Below the pieces are notes generated by a model. That model had not been told where the DNA came from. It was given only the letters and a program-made list of their open reading frames with translations, and searched no databases. Positions 9,484 to 17,728 of a stretch of DNA of 64,000 nucleotides are shown here, in pieces. Origin of the DNA: Bradyrhizobium diazoefficiens (GTDB lineage Bacteria; Pseudomonadota; Alphaproteobacteria; Rhizobiales; Xanthobacteraceae); contig NZ_JAFCKW010000006.1 of the NCBI RefSeq assembly GCF_018129965.1, forward strand, positions 248,001-312,000. Reading direction: 5' to 3'. Numbering within the stretch: the first letter of the stretch is position 1; each line of letters begins with the position of its first letter. Both the position numbers and the translations under genes were made by a program.

Positions 9484-10695
9484 TCACACGGGCAGTCGCA
9501 GCACGTCGCAGGGAGTGCCGGCCTCGGCCTTCGTCGCGAACGGCGCGCGCACGAGAAGTGCCTGTGCTGCAGCGAGATTCGACAGCAGCGAGGAATCCTG
9601 GTGATTGACGGGAAAGGCAACCAGCGTTCCGTCGTCACGCAATTCGAGGCGCGCGCGCAGATAATCCTCGCGCTGGTCGTTGCCGCCAACACTGGCCCCG
9701 AGCACGGCGCGTTCGCGGTGATGATGGATCACCGAACGGCCCGACAGCGCACGAATCAGAGGCACCATGAAGAGGAAACCGCAAACGTAGGATGACACGG
9801 GATTGCCGGGCAGGCCGAGCACGCGCATCGCCCCGAGCCGCCCGTTCATCATCGGCTTGCCCGGCCGCATCGCGATTTTCCAGAACGCCATCGCGACGCC
9901 CTCGTCCCTGAGCGCCTGCTGGACCAGATCATGGTCGCCGACCGAGGCGCCGCCGGTCGTGATGAGGATGTCGGCGCCTAGATCGCGGGCGCGGCGGATC
10001 CCGGCTGCGGTGGCCTCCAGCGTGTCGGCGGCGATGCCGAGATCGATGGTCTCGGCGCCCTCGCTCCGCGCCAGCGCGTGCAGGGCATAGCCGTTGGAGT
10101 AGACGATCTGGCCGGGACCGGGCGTGATGCCCGGCATGACCAGTTCGTCGCCGGTGGCGAGGATGGCGACCTTCGGGCGCGAGCGGACGGGCAGATGCGG
10201 ATGGTTCATGGCGGCAGCAAGCGCGAGGTCGCGATCGGTCAGCCGCGTTCCCATGCGCAGGAGCACGGCTCCTTCCGCGAAGTCGACGCCGGCGGGGCGG
10301 ACGTGTCGTCCGGTCGCGGCGGCCTCCTTGACGGTGATGTGCTTGCCCTCGGCAATCGTGTCCTCCTGGATCACGACGGCGTCGGCCCCGCCGGGAACGA
10401 CGCCGCCGGTGAAGATGCGCACGGCTTCGCCGGCGCCGACCGTTCCCGCGAATGGCCGGCCCGCGGCGACCTCGCCGATCACGGTCAGCCGCGAACCGAT
10501 CTTGTCAGCGTCGGCCGCGCGCAATGCGTAGCCATCCATCGCCGACATGGCCTGCGGCGGCTGCGTGCGGAGCGCCGCGACATCGCGCGCGAGCACGCGG
10601 TGGAAGGCGTCCTCGAGTGCGACCGCTTCCTCGGCCAGAGGCTCTGCACCGGCCAGCACGGAGGCAAGCGCATTGGATACGGGCATCAAGGCCAC
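9484..10695 (-). CDS. moeA: Molybdopterin molybdenumtransferase MoeA
   Basis: Inserts molybdate into adenylated molybdopterin, the last step of molybdenum cofactor synthesis. 403 residues, the family's usual length. Visible: the N-terminal MoeA_N region with TQPPQAMSAMDGYALR, the central MoCF-binding domain with ITTGGASVGDHDLVQ and GLPGNPVSSYVCG, and the C-terminal beta-barrel. The GTG at 10695 is supported by AGGAG eight bases upstream; the ATG three codons later would be 17 bases away. In related genomes I would expect moeA directly after moaC; here a 7-kb block separates them (moaC is at 17729-18277). Confidence 0.95.
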   Translation of the reverse strand: MALMPVSNALASVLAGAEPLAEEAVALEDAFHRVLARDVAALRTQPPQAMSAMDGYALRAADADKIGSRLTVIGEVAAGRPFAGTVGAGEAVRIFTGGVVPGGADAVVIQEDTIAEGKHITVKEAAATGRHVRPAGVDFAEGAVLLRMGTRLTDRDLALAAAMNHPHLPVRSRPKVAILATGDELVMPGITPGPGQIVYSNGYALHALARSEGAETIDLGIAADTLEATAAGIRRARDLGADILITTGGASVGDHDLVQQALRDEGVAMAFWKIAMRPGKPMMNGRLGAMRVLGLPGNPVSSYVCGFLFMVPLIRALSGRSVIHHHRERAVLGASVGGNDQREDYLRARLELRDDGTLVAFPVNHQDSSLLSNLAAAQALLVRAPFATKAEAGTPCDVLRLPV

Positions 10696-10859
10696 GGGTC
10701 AGACTCCTGCGGACAGTTCGTCGGCGGGAGTTCTAGCCGAGTGCAGGCGTGGAGGCAAAAAAGTGATTGCGCGCGCTATCTCGCGTCGTCCGCTAGAACT
10801 CGCAACGAATCTTGCTTGATCCCGGCTGAGTTTTTCGGGAATTGGCCTATTTGGCGCCC

Positions 10860-11501
10860 TCAGATCCCGAGCGCGCGCAGCGCGTGTCCGACATCGCCGG
10901 GCGAGGTGACATGCACCGCCGTCAGTCCGCGCGCCCGCGCGCCTTCGACGTTCTCGGCGAGGTCATCGAAGAACACGATTCGCTCCGCCGGCACGCCGAT
11001 CGCGGCCACGACATGGTCGAAGGCCTCCGCATCGGGCTTGCGCAGGCCGATGCTTGACGACAGGTACACCTCGCGGAAATGGCCGAGCAGGCCAGCGTAT
11101 TCCTTCGAGAAATAGTCGACATGCGGCCGGTTGGTGTTGGAGAAGGCGTAGAGCGGGATCTGCTTCGCCGCGCGCGGCAGCAACTCGGCGATGTCGGGCA
11201 TCTCGCCGGCAAAGATCGCGTTCCAGCCTTCCAGGAACTGCGCATCCGAAATGCCGATCCCGAGCGAGCTGCGCAGCGTGGCGAAGTACTCCTCGTCGCT
11301 GATCTTGCCGACCTCGTGCAGGCGGTAGGCCTCGTCGCGCACATAGCGCGCGACGAGGGCTTCGGGCTTGCAGCCGGCATGCCCCGCCCAGCAGGCGATC
11401 GCCCGGGAGAAGTCGATGTCGAGCACCACGCGCCCGAGGTCGAACAGCAGCGCGTCCGCGCTGCCGGGAGAGAGCGAGTTCACCTGCCAGTTCACCTGCA
11501 T
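10860..11501 (-). CDS. HAD-superfamily phosphatase, YihX-like
   Basis: A 213-residue soluble haloacid-dehalogenase-superfamily hydrolase. Motif I is LLFDLGRVVLDID, the D-x-G variant found in E. coli YihX (an alpha-D-glucose-1-phosphate phosphatase). Motif II is YAFSNTNRPHVDYF and motif III/IV are SSSIGLRKPDAEAF and IVFFDDLAENVEGA. The order and wording match YihX along the whole length, so a sugar-phosphate phosphatase is the best guess; true substrate is unknown. The ATG at 11501 is 8 bp after the stop of the upstream alpha-hydroxy-acid dehydrogenase gene, implying co-transcription and perhaps translational coupling. The frame is open for another 500 bp upstream, but that is only a shadow of the preceding gene. 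Confidence 0.85.
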   Translation of the reverse strand: MQVNWQVNSLSPGSADALLFDLGRVVLDIDFSRAIACWAGHAGCKPEALVARYVRDEAYRLHEVGKISDEEYFATLRSSLGIGISDAQFLEGWNAIFAGEMPDIAELLPRAAKQIPLYAFSNTNRPHVDYFSKEYAGLLGHFREVYLSSSIGLRKPDAEAFDHVVAAIGVPAERIVFFDDLAENVEGARARGLTAVHVTSPGDVGHALRALGI

Positions 11502-11509
11502 CCTGTCAC

Positions 11510-12643
11510 TCAGTAGCGATACGGGTCGTGGTCGAACAGCGGGAACGCGCTGAACACGCTCGGCGCGTTGGTTGCCGTGGCCTGGTGCAGGCAGGACTTG
11601 TCGACTTCGGCGAACGAGGTTGCGCCGAGCAGACCGAGGCAGCGCAGCACCTCGTCCTCCAGCAGTTCCAGCATCCGCGTCACGCCGGCTTCGCCCGCCG
11701 CAGCCAGCGCCCAGCATTGCAGCCGGCCGATGCCGACCATGTCGGCGCCCGCTGCGATCGCCTTGACGATGTCGGTGCCGCGGCAAAATCCGCCGTCGAC
11801 CATGATCTTCGCGCGGCCCTTCACGGCATCGACGATCTCCGGAAGAACGTGCATGGCGCCGCGGCCGTGATCGAGCTGGCGGCCGCCATGGTTGGAGACG
11901 TAGATCCAGTCGACACCATGATCGATCGCGATCCGGGCGTCCTCGGCGGTGGCGATGCCCTTGAGGATCAGCGGGATCCTGAATTTGTCCTTGACCATCT
12001 TCACCGTCCGCCACTCCAGGCCCTTCTGGTAGTCGCCGCCGGTGGCGCGCAGGCGGCTTTCGCGAACATAGCGCTTGGCGATGTCACGCTCGCGACGGCT
12101 GTAATGGGCGGTGTCGACGGTCAGGCAGAAGGCCGCATAGCCGTTCTTCTCGGTCCGGCTGACGACGTCGGCGACGAAGGCGTCGTCGCCGCGCACATAG
12201 AGCTGGTAGAGCCGCAGCGCATCGGGGGCGGCTTCGGCGGTCTTTTCCAGGCCAGGCTCCGACACCGAGCTTAGCATGTGCGCCGCGCCGAAGGTACCGC
12301 AGGCGCGCGCGACGCTGGCTGCGCCATGCGGGTCGAAGATTTCCAGTGCGCCGACGGGGGCGAGCACCACCGGCAGCCGCATCCTGCGGCCGAACTGCTC
12401 GACCGAGCCGTCGACCTTGCGGACGTCGCGGAGCACCCGCGGTCGGAAGGCGATCTCATCCAGAGCCATGCGGTTGCGACGCATCGTGGTCTCGGTCTCG
12501 GCGGCGCCGACGATGTAGTCCCAGGCGTTCTGGTTGAGGTTGGCGCGCGCCTTGCGGAGGAATTCGTGCAGGTTCTGGAACGGCTCGTCGCTGGAGCCGA
12601 GTTCGACATTCCTTTCCGGCCGGATGCGGGGCGCGTCGTTCAT
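11510..12643 (-). CDS. FMN-dependent alpha-hydroxy-acid dehydrogenase (LldD family)
   Basis: Oxidises an L-2-hydroxy acid such as L-lactate, (S)-mandelate or glycolate to the 2-keto acid using FMN. 377 residues forming one TIM barrel. Visible are the N-terminal helix DYIVGAAETETTMRRNR, the FMN phosphate loop, the lysine of PLILKGIATAEDA near residue 230, and the active-site signature SNHGGRQLDHGRGAM near residue 252 with the catalytic His, followed by VDGGFCRGTDIVKAI and GADMVGIGR. It lacks an obvious membrane-anchoring insertion. Substrate cannot be read from sequence. It is divergent from the S41 protease over a 383-bp region and leads a two-gene unit with the HAD phosphatase. Confidence 0.88.
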   Translation of the reverse strand: MNDAPRIRPERNVELGSSDEPFQNLHEFLRKARANLNQNAWDYIVGAAETETTMRRNRMALDEIAFRPRVLRDVRKVDGSVEQFGRRMRLPVVLAPVGALEIFDPHGAASVARACGTFGAAHMLSSVSEPGLEKTAEAAPDALRLYQLYVRGDDAFVADVVSRTEKNGYAAFCLTVDTAHYSRRERDIAKRYVRESRLRATGGDYQKGLEWRTVKMVKDKFRIPLILKGIATAEDARIAIDHGVDWIYVSNHGGRQLDHGRGAMHVLPEIVDAVKGRAKIMVDGGFCRGTDIVKAIAAGADMVGIGRLQCWALAAAGEAGVTRMLELLEDEVLRCLGLLGATSFAEVDKSCLHQATATNAPSVFSAFPLFDHDPYRY

Positions 12644-13026
12644 TGGTTGTCCTCCCGAGAATTTGAAGCGTTATTGTCATCGCCTATCTCGTTCGGCCCT
12701 CCAAAACCATCCTAAAATCGCATAGCTGCGAGGCGCGGGCCGGCCGACCGATTCCCGCCTGGCGCGAAACGGTCTCGGAACGTTGCCAAAAGTTCAGGTC
12801 CGCGCGAAGCGATATTTTGCAGGTTTACGGGGCGGCCTGGAGCCCGGCCTTGAAGAAACCAGAATGGTATTGTGTGACACGGCCTGGATCGCCATTTGCA
12901 TGGCGGCTGACAGGGCCCAGGTGAACTGCTCCAGAAGTGAACTGCTCCAGAAGTGAACTGCTGCAGAAGTGAACTGCACCAAAAAGTGAACTGCCATAAC
13001 GGCGAAGCAAAAAGGCACCCTGATCC
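12644..13026. other. 383-bp divergent region between LldD-type gene and S41 protease
   Basis: No gene is supported. The left part should contain the promoter of the LldD-type gene. The right third holds five tandem 16-17 bp units ending about 33 bp before the S41 protease start (listed separately). Open frames on the minus strand through the repeats are chance frames. Confidence 0.5.
12921..12994 (+). repeat. Five tandem 16-bp repeats (GTGAACTGCTCCAGAA)
   Basis: Units begin at 12921, 12937, 12953, 12969 and 12986. The first two are identical, the third has one change (TGCTGC for TGCTCC), the fourth is one base longer and diverged in its tail, and the fifth keeps only GTGAACTGC. The conserved core is GTGAACTGC. 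The period is not a multiple of three and the array lies just upstream of the S41 protease start, so it is more likely a regulator-binding array or a variable tandem repeat than coding sequence. Confidence 0.9.
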
Positions 13027-14364
13027 ATGCGGAAATCCCTGCTGTTCCCCGTGGGCGCGCTCACCGGAGCGTGTCTGACTCTTCTGGTAGCCAGTCCGCA
13101 CGGGGGCGTCTGGGCGGCACGGGCGGCGGCAAGCGCGGATGATGCCTATTCCCAGCTCAATCTGTTCGGCGAAGTGTTCGAGCGGGTGAAGGCGAGCTAC
13201 GTCGAGAAGCCCGACAATGCCAAGCTGATCGAAGGCGCCATCACCGGCATGGTGACCTCGCTCGACCCGCATTCGCGCTACATGAACGACAAGGCCTGGA
13301 CCGAGATGCAGGAGACCACCTCCGGCGAGTTCGGCGGACTCGGCATCGAGGTCACGATGGAGGAGGGCCTGGTCAAGGTCGTCTCGCCAATCGACGACAC
13401 GCCGGCCTCAAAGGCCGGTATCATGTCGGGCGATCTCATCAGCAAGATCGACGGCGAGGCCGTGCAGGGCATGACGCTGGAGCAGGCCGTCAACAAGATG
13501 AAGGGGCCGGTCGACACCCAGACCAAGCTCAGTATCGTGCGCAAGGGGGCCGACGCCCCGCTCGATGTCGCGATCAAGCGCGAGATCATCCATGTCCGCC
13601 CGGTGCGCTTCCATGTCGAGAACGGCGACATCGGCTACATCCGCGTCACCTCGTTCAACGAGCAGACCACCGACGGCCTGAAGAAGGCGATTGCCGCGAT
13701 CTCGAGGGACGTCCCTCAGGAGAAGCTGGTCGGCTACGTGATGGATCTGCGCAACAATCCGGGAGGGCTGCTCGACCAGGCCGTCTCGGTGTCGAGCGCG
13801 TTCCTGCAGCGCGGCGAGGTCGTCTCGACCCGCGGCCGCAATCCGGAAGAGACCCAGCGCTTTACCGCCCATGGCGGCGATCTGATCAAGGGCAAGCCCC
13901 TGGTGGTGCTGGTCAACGGCGGCTCGGCCTCGGCTTCGGAGATCGTGGCCGGCGCGCTGCATGACCACAAGCGCGCGACGATCATCGGCACGCGTTCGTT
14001 CGGCAAGGGCTCGGTGCAGACCATCATTCCGCTCGGTGCCGGCAACGGGGCGCTGGCGCTGACGACGGCGCGCTACTACACGCCGTCGGGCCGCTCGATC
14101 CAGGCCCAGGGCATCGCGCCCGACATCGAGATCCTCCAGGACGTGCCGCCCGAGCTGAAGGGCCGGATGGACACGATGGCGGAGTCCCAGATGCGCGGCC
14201 ATCTGTCGGCTGCCGACGGCACCGAGCAGACCGGATCGCAGTCCTATGTCCCGCCGGAAGAGAGGGACGACAAGGCGCTGCACGCGGCCTACGACTTCCT
14301 GCACGGCGTCACCGCGAATGCGGTCGCAGCGAAGCCCGCACCGAAGGCTTCAGTGCCGAACTAG
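13027..14364 (+). CDS. S41-family C-terminal processing protease (CtpA type)
   Basis: A periplasmic serine protease that trims or degrades envelope proteins. 445 residues: an N-terminal membrane or signal segment (FPVGALTGACLTLLVA, about residues 6-21), a helical region with EVFERVKASYVEKPD, a PDZ domain at roughly 85-170 (GEFGGLGIEVTMEEG, KAGIMSGDLISKIDG), and the S41 catalytic core. The nucleophile Ser lies in NGGSASASEIVAGAL near residue 300 and the general base Lys in RSFGKGSVQT near 326. The C-terminal tail is low complexity. The ribosome binding site is weak (AAAAGG about 10 nt upstream). The gene is preceded by the 16-bp repeat array, which may set its expression. It is convergent with the GGDEF-EAL gene. 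Confidence 0.92.
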   Translation: MRKSLLFPVGALTGACLTLLVASPHGGVWAARAAASADDAYSQLNLFGEVFERVKASYVEKPDNAKLIEGAITGMVTSLDPHSRYMNDKAWTEMQETTSGEFGGLGIEVTMEEGLVKVVSPIDDTPASKAGIMSGDLISKIDGEAVQGMTLEQAVNKMKGPVDTQTKLSIVRKGADAPLDVAIKREIIHVRPVRFHVENGDIGYIRVTSFNEQTTDGLKKAIAAISRDVPQEKLVGYVMDLRNNPGGLLDQAVSVSSAFLQRGEVVSTRGRNPEETQRFTAHGGDLIKGKPLVVLVNGGSASASEIVAGALHDHKRATIIGTRSFGKGSVQTIIPLGAGNGALALTTARYYTPSGRSIQAQGIAPDIEILQDVPPELKGRMDTMAESQMRGHLSAADGTEQTGSQSYVPPEERDDKALHAAYDFLHGVTANAVAAKPAPKASVPN

Positions 14365-14388
14365 CTGACTTCGCGTATCGAGAGTTTT

Positions 14389-14477
14389 GTAGCGTGGGCA
14401 AAGGCGCGTCAGGGGCGTGCCCACCGTTCTTTATCGGCTGCGGGAGAATGGGTGGGCACGCTTCGCTTTGCCCATCC
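14389..14477. repeat. Inverted intergenic repeat (GTGGGCAAAG...GTGCCCACC type)
   Basis: Two inverted arms, one reading GTGGGCAAAGGCGCG and GCGTGCCCACC, the other GGTGGGCACGCTTCGCTTTG and CCCATCC, separated by about 25 bp. The same family recurs at 43581-43668. It lies between the convergent S41 protease and GGDEF-EAL genes, where a stem-loop could protect both messages. Confidence 0.75.
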
Positions 14478-14518
14478 CATGAACGACGAACGATCCACCT
14501 GGGAACGATTAGGCCTTG

Positions 14519-17248
14519 CTAGCCAGCCTCGCGGCGGCGGCTTTCCGCGCCGTCGCGCTGGGCGAGCCGGCTGCGATGCAGCGCGAACAGATCGAGCATC
14601 TTGTCGGCGGGCTTTGCGGCGCTGAACAAATAGCCCTGCATCTCGGAGCAGCCGAGAGTGCGGAGCAGGCGCTGCTGCTCCTCGGTCTCGACGCCCTCGG
14701 CCGTGGTGGTCATGCGCCGGGCGGCGGCCAGGTTGACGACGGCCTGGACGATGCTGGCGGAGCCGTCGGGGCCGGCGATGTCGCTCACGAAGCAGCGGTC
14801 GATCTTGATCTTGTCGAACGGGAAGCGGTGCAGATAGCTCAGCGACGAGTAGCCGGTGCCGAAATCGTCGAGTGCGATGCGCACACCGATGGCACGGAGC
14901 TGGTGCAGGATCGCGAGCGCAGCATCGTCGTCGCGGATCAGCACCGCCTCGGTGATCTCGAGCTCGAGCCGGCTCGCCGGCAAATTGGAGTTGGCCAGCG
15001 CCGACATGATCTTCAGCGCCAGTGTGCCGCTCTTGAACTGCACCGGCGAGACGTTGACGGCGAGGCGAATGTCGTCGGGCCAGGCGGCGGCATCGCGGCA
15101 GGCGGTGGCCAGCACCCATTCGCCGATCTCGTTGATCAGGCCGGTATCCTCGGCGATCGGGATGAATTCCGCGGGCGAGACCATGCCGCGCTCGGGATGG
15201 CGCCAGCGCACCAGGGCCTCGCAGCCGGTAATGCGATCGTCCTTCAGGCTGAGGCAGGGCTGGTAGTAGACTTCGAGGCCGCCTTCGCGACCGCCTTTGG
15301 CGATGGCGTGGCGCAGGTCGATCTCGAGCTGCCGCCGCTCGTGGACCTTTGCGTCCATCTCCGGTTCGAAGAAGCGATAGGTGCGGCGTCCCGAGGCCTT
15401 GGCGGCGTACATCGCCATGTCCGCGTTCTTCAGGATCTGGTCCAGCGCAGTCCCGTGTCCCGGCGCGAGCGCGATGCCGATGCTGGCGTCGGCGGTGAGA
15501 TGGTGGCCCATGCAGTCGAACGGCGTACGGATGGCATCGAAGACCCGCGCAACGAGATCGTTGACCTGGTCCAGTGAGGTCACCGCGCTCTGCACGATGG
15601 CGAATTCGTCGCCGCCGAGCCGCGCCACGAAATCGGCCGGGCCTGCACACCGGCTGAGGCTTGCCGCGACAGACTTCAGGAGTTCGTCGCCGACGAGATG
15701 GCCAAGCGCGTCGTTGACGCCCTTGAATTCGTCGATGTCGATATAGTGCACCGCAAGTTCCTCGCCATCGACGATGGTGGCCAGCTTCTCGCGCAAATGT
15801 TCGTGGAACATTGTGCGGTTGGGCAGGTCTGTCAGTGCGTCGTAATGGGCAAGGTGGGTGATGCGTTCCTCGGTGCGCCGACGCTCGGTGATGTCCTCAT
15901 GCGTCGCCACCCAGCCGCCGTCCGCGAGCGGCTCGTTGAGAATCTGGATCGAGCGGCCGTTGGCGGTCTCGATCACCATGGAGTTGCGCATATGGATGTC
16001 GCGCAGCACGCGGCCGACATAATCGTCGATGTCGCCGTTGAAGGAACCGGTGGCCTTGCGATGGACAATGATGTCGTGGAAGCTGCAGCCGGGCTTCACC
16101 ACGTCGGCCGAGAGGCTGTACATTTCGATATAGCGCTGGTTGCACACTACGAGCCGCTGCCCGGCGTCGAACAGCAGCAGACCCTGTGTCATGTTGTTGA
16201 CGGCGCGGTCGAGACGCAGCTTCTCCAGCGTCAGCCGTTCCCTTGAGGCGCGATGCTGTTCCAGCAGCTTGCGCACGATCGCGATCAGCACGCCCGCGAT
16301 GGCCAGCACGGATGCGCCGGCGACCGAGATCAGGATGCCGATCTGCTCGCGCCAGTCCGCCAGCGCCGCCGCGCGCGTCATGATGGCGGTCATCAGGATC
16401 GGGAAATGGGGCAGGGCGCGTGCGGAGACCAGCAGGTCCTCGCCGTTGATGGGGCTTGCGAGGCTGCCGGCGAAATGGTCGAGGCCGAAGATGCGCTGCT
16501 GCTCGAACGAGCCGTTCCTGAAATTCCGTCCCATTAGTTCGCTGGAATGAGGATAGCGGGCGAGCAAGGTGCCGTCCCGATGCAGCATCGTGATCGTCGC
16601 GCTTTCGCCGAGCAAGACGGTCTCGAAGAATTTCTCGAAATTGGCCGGTTCGATGCCACGCCCGACCACGCCCATGAATTCGCCGTTCGGCCCGACGATC
16701 TTGCGTACGATCAGGATGGTCCAGGCGCCGGAGATGCGGCTGTGCAGCGGCTCGATCAGCACCTCGGGGGAATTGGGATCGTAACGAAACGTGCGGAAGT
16801 ATGGACGGTCCGCCACGTTGATTTTCGGTGCCGGCCAGGCCGTCGATGTGTTGATCAGGTTGCCGTCGGCATCGACGACGTTGACGCCGCCCATGTAGGG
16901 CAGCGCTTCGATCTTCGCGCGCAGCATCCGGTGGATGTCCTGACCGGAAAGACGCTTGCGATAGTCCTCTGCGGTGTTGATGCCGGCCGCGCGGACGTGG
17001 TCGACGAAATCCTTCTGGATGACCGCGAAATCCTGCAATTGCTGATCGAAATGATGCGCGAGCATCAGCACGGTGTTTTCGAGCTCGCGCGCGCTGTTGC
17101 GCAGCGCGCGTTCGCGAAAATTCTGTGCCATCAGGACCGAGCCGATGGCGATGGCTGCGATCAGCAGCGCACCGCCCACCACGAGCCAGCGGATGGGGCC
17201 GTTGCGCGAGAAGGCCTGGTCGAAGAGGCGGCTGCCGTAGTTCGTCAT
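14519..17248 (-). CDS. Membrane GGDEF-EAL c-di-GMP protein with extracytoplasmic sensor and PAS domain
   Basis: About 909 residues. Order: N-terminal membrane helix (WLVVGGALLIAAIAIGSVLM), a large periplasmic sensor of the Cache type (about residues 45-300), a second helix (ISVAGASVLAIAGVLIAIV, about 305-325), a PAS domain, a GGDEF domain with intact ARLGGDEFAIV, and an EAL domain with CEALVRWRHPERG and LDDFGTGYSSLSYL. Both catalytic motifs look intact, so it could make and degrade c-di-GMP. The position of the inhibitory RxxD site reads GPAD, so product inhibition at that site is probably lost. I chose MTNYGSRL (17248); the frame opens at an ATG at 17299, and neither start has a clear ribosome binding site. 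It is divergent from the Flp pilin gene. Confidence 0.9.
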   Translation of the reverse strand: MTNYGSRLFDQAFSRNGPIRWLVVGGALLIAAIAIGSVLMAQNFRERALRNSARELENTVLMLAHHFDQQLQDFAVIQKDFVDHVRAAGINTAEDYRKRLSGQDIHRMLRAKIEALPYMGGVNVVDADGNLINTSTAWPAPKINVADRPYFRTFRYDPNSPEVLIEPLHSRISGAWTILIVRKIVGPNGEFMGVVGRGIEPANFEKFFETVLLGESATITMLHRDGTLLARYPHSSELMGRNFRNGSFEQQRIFGLDHFAGSLASPINGEDLLVSARALPHFPILMTAIMTRAAALADWREQIGILISVAGASVLAIAGVLIAIVRKLLEQHRASRERLTLEKLRLDRAVNNMTQGLLLFDAGQRLVVCNQRYIEMYSLSADVVKPGCSFHDIIVHRKATGSFNGDIDDYVGRVLRDIHMRNSMVIETANGRSIQILNEPLADGGWVATHEDITERRRTEERITHLAHYDALTDLPNRTMFHEHLREKLATIVDGEELAVHYIDIDEFKGVNDALGHLVGDELLKSVAASLSRCAGPADFVARLGGDEFAIVQSAVTSLDQVNDLVARVFDAIRTPFDCMGHHLTADASIGIALAPGHGTALDQILKNADMAMYAAKASGRRTYRFFEPEMDAKVHERRQLEIDLRHAIAKGGREGGLEVYYQPCLSLKDDRITGCEALVRWRHPERGMVSPAEFIPIAEDTGLINEIGEWVLATACRDAAAWPDDIRLAVNVSPVQFKSGTLALKIMSALANSNLPASRLELEITEAVLIRDDDAALAILHQLRAIGVRIALDDFGTGYSSLSYLHRFPFDKIKIDRCFVSDIAGPDGSASIVQAVVNLAAARRMTTTAEGVETEEQQRLLRTLGCSEMQGYLFSAAKPADKMLDLFALHRSRLAQRDGAESRRREAG

Positions 17249-17556
17249 GATCGATCGCTGTCGTGCACACGTCAGGATCAGCTCTTGATCCCCAAACATC
17301 CGTTGGTTTACGGAAGCGGTGTGGAGGTAAAGTTAGGAAGCGCGGTTAATGCAACATGAACGGCAGCGCGCAAATGCGACCGGGGCGCGGAGCAGGGGAT
17401 GCAGAATTTGCCGGAGAGGGTCGCGGTGCTGGTCCATTCCTGCCGGGTCGCGCGGCGATCAAGCAAGGCTTAACCATCTAACATGCTGGCGATCCTCAAC
17501 CCGGCATTGGCACGCGATTTGCGAACAAGCCCGCCAAGGACAGAGAGGATGCGACA
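17249..17556. other. 308-bp divergent region between GGDEF-EAL gene and flp
   Basis: Contains the sigma-54 promoter of the Flp pilin gene (17508-17522) and should contain the promoter of the GGDEF-EAL gene. A TTAACCAT half-site resembling a CtrA box lies near 17470, but I see no second half at the right spacing. Confidence 0.5.
17508..17522 (+). promoter_or_regulatory. Sigma-54 (RpoN) promoter of the Flp pilin gene
   Basis: TGGCACGCGATTTGC matches the -24/-12 consensus TGGCACG-N4-TTGC at every fixed position. Transcription would start about 12 bp downstream, leaving a leader of roughly 25 nt before the pilin ATG with AGAGAGGA as ribosome binding site. An enhancer-binding protein would be needed; its site is not recognisable. 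Confidence 0.8.
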
Positions 17557-17721
17557 ATGAAAAAAGAGCTGAATCGATTTCTCGCCGACGAGTCCGCTGC
17601 GACCGCCATCGAATACGGACTGATCGCCGCGGGAATCGCGCTGGCGATCATCACCGTCATCAACGGCATGGGCAGCCGGCTCAACACGAAATTCGCATCG
17701 ATCAGCACGTCGCTGAAGTGA
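17557..17721 (+). CDS. Flp-family type IVb pilin
   Basis: A 54-residue prepilin. A short charged leader (MKKELNRFLADES) is followed by the processing region AATAIEYGLIAAGIALAIITV, with the conserved Glu-Tyr of the type IVb class and a single hydrophobic helix. Counting back from Glu+5, the residue at -1 is Ala where Gly is usual. The ATG has AGAGAGGA upstream. It is the only pilus gene here; no tad/cpa assembly genes are in the window. It lies behind a strong sigma-54 promoter, divergent from a GGDEF-EAL protein and ending 7 bp from the convergent moaC stop. The family call is firm; whether it forms a pilus depends on tad genes elsewhere. Confidence 0.9.
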   Translation: MKKELNRFLADESAATAIEYGLIAAGIALAIITVINGMGSRLNTKFASISTSLK

Positions 17722-17728
17722 GGCGCGA

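Noticed and set aside
10860..12014. A 384-codon minus-strand frame that would give the HAD protein a long N-terminal extension
   Set aside because: The extra part is out of frame over the conserved LldD-type gene and reads as low-complexity Arg/Gly; the real HAD start is 11501.
12921..12994. The 16-bp repeats as a CRISPR array
   Set aside because: Units are contiguous without spacers and too short for CRISPR repeats; no cas genes are present.
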